NCBI GenBank assembly: GCA_026706225.1
Contig: JAPOZE010000450.1
Span: forward strand, 1 to 8,594
Direction: 5' to 3'
Length of the DNA: 8,594 nt
Source: Acidobacteriota bacterium
Lineage (GTDB): Bacteria; Acidobacteriota; Terriglobia; Versatilivoradales; Versatilivoraceae
Below, piece by piece: positions 4,433 through 8,594 of this stretch. Positions within the stretch are counted from its first letter, which is position 1, and every line of letters begins with the position of its first letter. The notes beneath the pieces are model-generated. The model was not told the DNA's origin, ran no database searches, and was given only the letters and a program-made list of their open reading frames with translations. The position numbers and the translations under genes are program-made.

Positions 4433-5389
4433 ATGAAAGACCATTTCGTCAGCGACCTGGAACCGAACCAGAACATCACCACCACCTTTCTGGTGAAGGA
4501 CAAGGAAGTCCGCACCGCCAAAAACGGCAACTCCTACCTCTCCTTGATCCTGGGCGACAAGAGCGGGAGCCTGGACGCCAAGATGTGGGACAACGTGGCC
4601 GAGGTGGAGCCCACTTTCGGCAGGGACGACTTCGTCAAGGTGAGGGGCCAGGTCAGGCTCTTCAACAACAGGCAGCAGCTCACCATTCATCGGATCCGGC
4701 CGTGCCGGGAATCGGAAGTCGACCTGGGAGACTATCTTCCCAAGACGACCAGGGACGTGGAGCGGATGTTCGGGGACCTGCTGGCTCTGGTGAGCCGGAT
4801 CGGGAATCCCCACCTCAGGAAGCTTCTCGAAAATCTCCTGAACGACTCCGAGTTTGTCTCCAGGTTCAAACAGGCACCCGCCGCCAAGTCCCTCCATCAC
4901 GCCTGGCTGGGCGGTCTGCTCGAACACACCCTGTCGCTGTGCCGGCTCTGCCAGAGGATGGCCGAACACTACCCGGAACTGGACCTCGACCTTCTATTGA
5001 CCGGAGCCGTCCTTCACGATATCGGCAAGACGGAAGAGTTGAGCTACAGCCGCAGTTTCGCCTACACCACCGAGGGCCAACTGCTCGGCCACATGATCCT
5101 GGAACTGGACCTCATCAATCGGAAGATGGCTGAAATCGAGGACTTTCCTCCCAGGCTGAAGACCCTGGTCCAACACCTGGTCATCTCCCACCACGGCGAA
5201 TACGAGTTCGGCAGCCCCAAGCTCCCCATGTTCCCCGAGTCGTTGGTGCTCCATTACCTCGACAACCTGGACAGCAAGCTGGCCTCCATGCTGGATCTGA
5301 TTGCCGGCGACACCAACACCGACCCGGAGTGGACCGCCTATAACCGAATGTTCGAACGCCCCCTCTTCAAAGGCTCGAAAACAAAATGA
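4433..5389 (+). CDS. YhaM-like OB-fold/HD-domain protein (probable 3'-5' exoribonuclease)
   Basis: This 318-residue protein has the layout and length of Bacillus YhaM (about 314 residues), a metal-dependent 3'-5' exonuclease acting on RNA and single-stranded DNA. The N-terminal OB fold (about 15-90) contains FLVKDKEVRTAKNGNSYLSL and DDFVKVRGQVRLFNNRQQLT. The HD domain (about 150-290) supplies the metal ligands: H165 (GGLLEHTLSL), H195-D196 (GAVLHDIGKTEEL), H253-H254 (ISHHGEYEFGSP) and D277/D280 (HYLDNLDSKLASM). I start at ATG 4433 (KDHFVSDLEPNQ follows). An in-frame ATG 25 codons upstream adds a Gly/Cys-rich stretch unlike the family. The ribosome binding site is weak (GGATGCGGCGGC). Its stop overlaps the next start as ATGA, so it is probably co-translated with the BlaI-like gene. 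Family is firm; exact substrate is inferred. Confidence 0.9.
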   Translation: MKDHFVSDLEPNQNITTTFLVKDKEVRTAKNGNSYLSLILGDKSGSLDAKMWDNVAEVEPTFGRDDFVKVRGQVRLFNNRQQLTIHRIRPCRESEVDLGDYLPKTTRDVERMFGDLLALVSRIGNPHLRKLLENLLNDSEFVSRFKQAPAAKSLHHAWLGGLLEHTLSLCRLCQRMAEHYPELDLDLLLTGAVLHDIGKTEELSYSRSFAYTTEGQLLGHMILELDLINRKMAEIEDFPPRLKTLVQHLVISHHGEYEFGSPKLPMFPESLVLHYLDNLDSKLASMLDLIAGDTNTDPEWTAYNRMFERPLFKGSKTK

Positions 5390-5847
5390 ACCGCCCAGAA
5401 ATGACGACTCAAGCCACCGCCGGGGCCGGGCGCGATTCGGCCGATCAAGGCTCACCGGGATCGGGAAGGCTCACCGGAGCCGAGCTGAAATGCATGAAGG
5501 CTCTCTGGTTCGAGGGAGCCAGGACCGTGCGCGGCGTCCATCCGGCCCGCCAGCCCAACCAACCCCTGGCCTACACCACCGTCCTGACGGTCATGGACCG
5601 ATTGACCCGGAAGGGCTTCCTGGCTCGAACCCGGCGGGGCAGAGCCCACACCTATCTCCCCCGATGCTCCTTCGAAGAGTCGCGCAGCCGCGCGGTTGAG
5701 GAATTGACCCGGACCTGGTTCGACGGATCGGCCCACCAACTGGCGGCTTTTCTCACCGGTGCTCCGCCGCCGCAAGCCCCGTCCGTCCTTCCCCAACCGA
5801 ACGACAAGGTCGAGCCCAAGCCTCAATTGAACGAACACCTGCTGTAA
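5386..5847 (+). CDS. BlaI/MecI/CopY-family winged-helix transcriptional repressor
   Basis: This 153-residue protein carries the penicillinase-repressor fold. LTGAELKCMKALWFEG (29-44) is the opening helix. LAYTTVLTVMDRLTRKGFLA (61-80) is the recognition helix and wing, with LARTRRGRAHTYLP just after. Relatives bind palindromic operators as dimers and are released by proteolysis, usually by a BlaR1/MecR1-type membrane peptidase encoded next door. No such peptidase is in the window. It differs from the classic form (about 120-128 residues) by a polar 28-residue N-terminal extension and a Pro-rich tail (APPPQAPSVLPQP, then charged residues) in place of a longer dimerisation region. The start is the ATG overlapping the HD gene's stop; a second in-frame ATG lies five codons on. 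queA begins 35 bases after its stop. Its targets are unknown; its own operon is the simplest guess. Confidence 0.9.
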   Translation: MNRPEMTTQATAGAGRDSADQGSPGSGRLTGAELKCMKALWFEGARTVRGVHPARQPNQPLAYTTVLTVMDRLTRKGFLARTRRGRAHTYLPRCSFEESRSRAVEELTRTWFDGSAHQLAAFLTGAPPPQAPSVLPQPNDKVEPKPQLNEHLL

Positions 5848-5882
5848 CCCGCATTTCTCGCCGAGTGGCTGGATTCCAGAGA

Positions 5883-6941
5883 ATGCAACGTTCCGAGTTC
5901 GAATACCCGCTGCCCAGCGACCGGATTGCGCTCTACCCCTCCGAAGAGCGCGACCAGTCCCGCCTCCTTCGACTGGTTCGAGCCAGCGGTCGGATCTCCC
6001 ATCACCGATTCGCCGAACTGCCCGAGTTGCTGACCCCCCGGGACCTGCTGGTCTTGAACAACACCAAGGTCTTCCCGGCCCGTCTGATCGGAAACCGGGC
6101 CGGACTGACCAGCGACAAACCACCCCCGGGAGGGATGCTGAAAGCCCCCATCGAAGTGCTCCTGGTGAGGCCCTTGGGACCGGATACCTGGGAGGCGCTG
6201 GTCAAGCCGGGTCGCAGGATACGGGTTGGCGAACGCCTGCTGTTCGGCGGCGGTCAACTGAAGGCGGTGGTGGCGGGGCGGGGAGAACGGGGCTTGCGGG
6301 TGCTGCGCTTTGAATACCAGGGTGACTTCGATGCCATCGTGGACCGGCTGGGCCACATCCCCCTGCCCCCCTATATTCGCCGGCCCGACGAGCACCACGA
6401 CCGCGACCGCTACCAGACGGTGTACGCCCGCAAGCGCGGCGCCGTGGCGGCTCCGACGGCCGGACTGCACTTTACCCGGCAGGTCTTCGCCGATTTGAGC
6501 CGCAAGGGAGTTGCCCGCTGCGAGGTGACGCTGCACGTCGGTCTGGGCACCTTCCGGCCGGTGGTCAGCGAATCCATCGAAGACCACCGCATGGAGACCG
6601 AGCCCTTTGAAATGACCTCCGAGGCTGCCCGGGCCATCTCGACGGCCGGCTCGGCCGGGCAGCGCATCGTGGCCGTGGGGACCACCGTGACTCGTGTTCT
6701 GGAATCGGCATTCCGGCAGTCGGAACCCCGGCTTCGCGGGGAAACCGACCTGTTCATCTTCCCCGGCTTCCGCTTTCGCCGGGTGGGAGCCTTGCTGACC
6801 AACTTCCACCTGCCCGGCTCCACCCTGCTCATGCTGGTGTGCGCCTTCGCCGGGCGCGACCTGGTTTTCGAGGCCTACCGGGAAGCCCTCGAGAGGGACT
6901 ACCGCTTTTACAGCTACGGCGACTGCATGCTGATCGAGTGA
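5883..6941 (+). CDS. queA: S-adenosylmethionine:tRNA ribosyltransferase-isomerase QueA
   Basis: QueA moves the ribosyl part of S-adenosylmethionine onto preQ1 in tRNA, making epoxyqueuosine at the wobble position of GUN anticodons. The 352-residue product is full length and carries the family's landmarks in order: RDQSRLLRLVR (23-33), LLVLNNTKVFPARLIG (55-70), ALVKPGRRIRVGE (105-117), GHIPLPPYIRR (157-167), GAVAAPTAGLHFT (186-198), VTLHVGLGTFRPV (215-227), VAVGTTVTRVLES (263-275), GALLTNFHLPGSTLLMLV (302-319), and the end YRFYSYGDCMLI. I start at ATG 5883 because MQRSEFEYPLPSDRIA fits the family. A GTG six codons upstream is possible but adds nothing conserved. It is probably cotranscribed with the HD and BlaI-like genes and converges on the ETF-QO gene across 25 bases. 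tgt and queG are not in the window. Confidence 0.97.
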   Translation: MQRSEFEYPLPSDRIALYPSEERDQSRLLRLVRASGRISHHRFAELPELLTPRDLLVLNNTKVFPARLIGNRAGLTSDKPPPGGMLKAPIEVLLVRPLGPDTWEALVKPGRRIRVGERLLFGGGQLKAVVAGRGERGLRVLRFEYQGDFDAIVDRLGHIPLPPYIRRPDEHHDRDRYQTVYARKRGAVAAPTAGLHFTRQVFADLSRKGVARCEVTLHVGLGTFRPVVSESIEDHRMETEPFEMTSEAARAISTAGSAGQRIVAVGTTVTRVLESAFRQSEPRLRGETDLFIFPGFRFRRVGALLTNFHLPGSTLLMLVCAFAGRDLVFEAYREALERDYRFYSYGDCMLIE

Positions 6942-6966
6942 AGGATGGGGGGCAGGCAGACCCGCT

Positions 6967-8594
6967 TCAGAGGTTCATGTAGTTCGGGCCTCCGCCGCCC
7001 TCGGGAGGCACCCAAGTGATCACCTGGTAGGGATCCATGATGTCGCAGGTCTTGCAGTGGACGCAGTTGGAGGGATTGATCTGGAGCCGGCGGCCCCTGC
7101 CGTCCTCGCGGGGAACGACCTCGTACACGTTGGCCGGACAGAAGCGCTGGCAGGGGCTTCCGAACTCCTGCGGGCACCGGTCCTGGCAGATTCCGGGGTC
7201 GCTGATCCGCAGGTGGGAGGGTTGGTCTTCCTCGTGCCTGGTGCCGGAATAGTAGACGTTGGTGAGCTTGTCGAAGGTGGTCTTGCCGTCCGCCTGCAGC
7301 GGACTCGGAGGAACCGCGCCGGCGCCGTGGTAGGCGGCAATGGGCCGCATTCGCCGGTGGCCGGGCCGACTCGGAAGCGGGTCTTTCCAGCCCCGTCCTC
7401 CGGTCGCCATCTGGAGCCCCGCCTGGAGCAGTCCCCAAACCAGGCCGCGCTCGAATCCCTGGTGGAAATTGCGCACCCGGTAGAGTTCCCGCCCCGCCCA
7501 ACTCTCGCCCAGCAGCCGGGGGTAACGGCTCAGCGTGCTTGCCGAAAAGTCATCCCTCAGCAGGGCCTCCAGAATGGTCTCGGCCGCCAGCATCCCCGAC
7601 TTCATGGCCAGGTGAATACCCTTGAGCCGCATGGAATTCACCAGGCCCGCCGAATCGCCGATGAGCAGCCCCCCGTCGAAATAGCTCCGCGGCATGGCGT
7701 AATGGCCGCCCTCCGGCAGGGCCTTGGCTCCGTAGGCGGCCAGCCGGGCTCCCGCCAGCCGGGAGGCGATCAGAGGGTGGGTCTTGAAGCGCTGGAACTG
7801 CCGATGCGGGTCCAGGAAGGGGTCCTTGTAGTCCAGCCCCGACACCAGGCCCAGTGAGAGGGTGCGGCCCATGTGGTAGAGGAAGCCTCCCCCGAATTCC
7901 TCCTGGCGCAGCGGGTAGCCCAGGGTGTGGATCACCTCCCCCTTATCCGGGGATTCTTCGGGGAGCTCCCAGACCTCCTTCACGCCCAGAGCGTAGACCT
8001 GAGGCGCCTTGCCCTGGTCCAGTCCGAGGTGCTTCACCGCTTGCCCGGCCAGCGAGCCGTGGACCCCTTCCCCCAGAACCACCACCTTCGCCAGGATGTC
8101 GACACCCGGTTCCCAGGAGGACTTGGGCCGGTTTTCCCGGTCGATGCCCTTGTCCCCGGTGCGCACTCCGACCAGGCGCTCGCCCTCGAACAGCAGCTCG
8201 GTGCCGGCGAACCCGGCGAAGAGATCGACCCCTCGGGCTTCCACCAACTCCCCCAGCCACCTCACGAACCGGCTGAGCGATATCAGGCTGTTGCCGTGGT
8301 TGTTGAGCGGCGGAGGCACCCAGGGAAGCCGGAACCGGTTCCCTTCGGTGAGGTAGTAGATGGAATCCCCGCTGACCGCCGGACCCAATGGCGCATCCCG
8401 TTCCCGATAGTCGGGGATCAGCTCGGCCAGCGCGATGGGGTCCAAAATGGCCCCCGAGAGGCTGTGGGCCCCAACTTCCCGGCCCTTTTCGATGAGGGCG
8501 ATGCTGACCGACTCCAGCCGCTCGCCGGGAGGGGACTGCCGGTTGTGGGCCCGGCTCAGGTGGGACACGCGGACAGCCCCACTCAGACAGGCGG
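6967..8594 (-). CDS. Electron transfer flavoprotein:ubiquinone oxidoreductase (partial, N-terminus beyond right edge)
   Basis: ETF-QO takes electrons from reduced electron transfer flavoprotein, loaded by acyl-CoA and amino-acid dehydrogenases, and passes them through FAD and a 4Fe-4S cluster to quinone at the inner membrane. About 541 residues are visible. The frame stays open through the right edge (ACLSGAVRVSHLSRAH), so only the first residues, including the FAD-binding GxGxxG, are missing. Typical segments follow: IALIEKGREVGAHSLSGAIL, GDSIYYLTEGNRF, LGYPLRQEEFGGGFLYHMG, VSGLDYKDPFLDPHRQFQRF, LIGDSAGLVNSMRLKGIHLA and MKSGMLAAETI. The C-terminus holds the ferredoxin-like cluster cysteines (CPANVYE; NCVHCKTCDIMDP) and the usual ending WVPPEGGGGPNYMNL. 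It lies convergent to queA. etfA/etfB are not seen and could lie just beyond the right edge. It points to aerobic or anaerobic respiration with beta-oxidation. Confidence 0.96.
   Translation of the reverse strand, partial: ACLSGAVRVSHLSRAHNRQSPPGERLESVSIALIEKGREVGAHSLSGAILDPIALAELIPDYRERDAPLGPAVSGDSIYYLTEGNRFRLPWVPPPLNNHGNSLISLSRFVRWLGELVEARGVDLFAGFAGTELLFEGERLVGVRTGDKGIDRENRPKSSWEPGVDILAKVVVLGEGVHGSLAGQAVKHLGLDQGKAPQVYALGVKEVWELPEESPDKGEVIHTLGYPLRQEEFGGGFLYHMGRTLSLGLVSGLDYKDPFLDPHRQFQRFKTHPLIASRLAGARLAAYGAKALPEGGHYAMPRSYFDGGLLIGDSAGLVNSMRLKGIHLAMKSGMLAAETILEALLRDDFSASTLSRYPRLLGESWAGRELYRVRNFHQGFERGLVWGLLQAGLQMATGGRGWKDPLPSRPGHRRMRPIAAYHGAGAVPPSPLQADGKTTFDKLTNVYYSGTRHEEDQPSHLRISDPGICQDRCPQEFGSPCQRFCPANVYEVVPREDGRGRRLQINPSNCVHCKTCDIMDPYQVITWVPPEGGGGPNYMNL

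Noticed and set aside
6942..6966. Bidirectional terminator between queA and the ETF-QO gene
   Set aside because: The 25-base gap has no inverted repeat of useful length and no T-tract.
7057..8276. Long plus-strand frames over the ETF-QO gene
   Set aside because: They are GC-rich shadow frames opposite a gene with unmistakable ETF-QO motifs, and are rich in Arg/Pro/Gly without family features.

Overview
The window is GC-rich, densely coded bacterial chromosome. Ten genes are complete and two run off the edges. The ETF:ubiquinone oxidoreductase points to a respiring, fatty- or amino-acid-oxidising organism. Rex, a class II aldolase with a shell cluster, and a Tat-exported DapA-family protein together suggest an environmental Acidobacteriota-like or related (Planctomycetes/Verrucomicrobia-type) genome. 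The taxon is an inference from gene content, not something the sequence proves.

Layout: (1) 1-280, minus strand: start of a DapA/DHDPS-superfamily gene with a twin-arginine signal peptide, cut by the window edge. (2) 281-772: about 490 bases without a credible gene, holding a perfect 25-bp inverted repeat and a 24-bp near-perfect direct repeat. (3) 773-4234, minus strand: a seven-gene run read as rex, class II aldolase, BMC-H shell protein, three EutN/CcmL-type vertex proteins, ruvA. This is a compact bacterial microcompartment (BMC) operon. (4) 4235-4432: divergent promoter region. (5) 4433-6941, plus strand: YhaM-like OB/HD protein, BlaI/MecI-type repressor, queA. (6) 6967-8594, minus strand: ETF:ubiquinone oxidoreductase, with its N-terminus beyond the right edge.

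How the BMC genes may work together: the aldolase has the Zn and catalytic residues of L-fuculose-phosphate aldolases, plus a linker and a C-terminal amphipathic helix that looks like an encapsulation peptide. One hexamer protein and three pentamer proteins could build the facets and vertices of a shell around it. Such an aldolase would release an aldehyde inside the shell. Rex, a sensor of the NADH/NAD+ ratio, is the first gene and may tie the system to redox state. No aldehyde dehydrogenase, phosphotransacylase, alcohol dehydrogenase or BMC-T gene is visible here, so either the rest lies elsewhere or this is a reduced system. The last gene, ruvA (Holliday-junction binding), overlaps the last vertex gene by ATGA and has no Shine-Dalgarno of its own, so a DNA-repair gene appears translationally tied to shell production.
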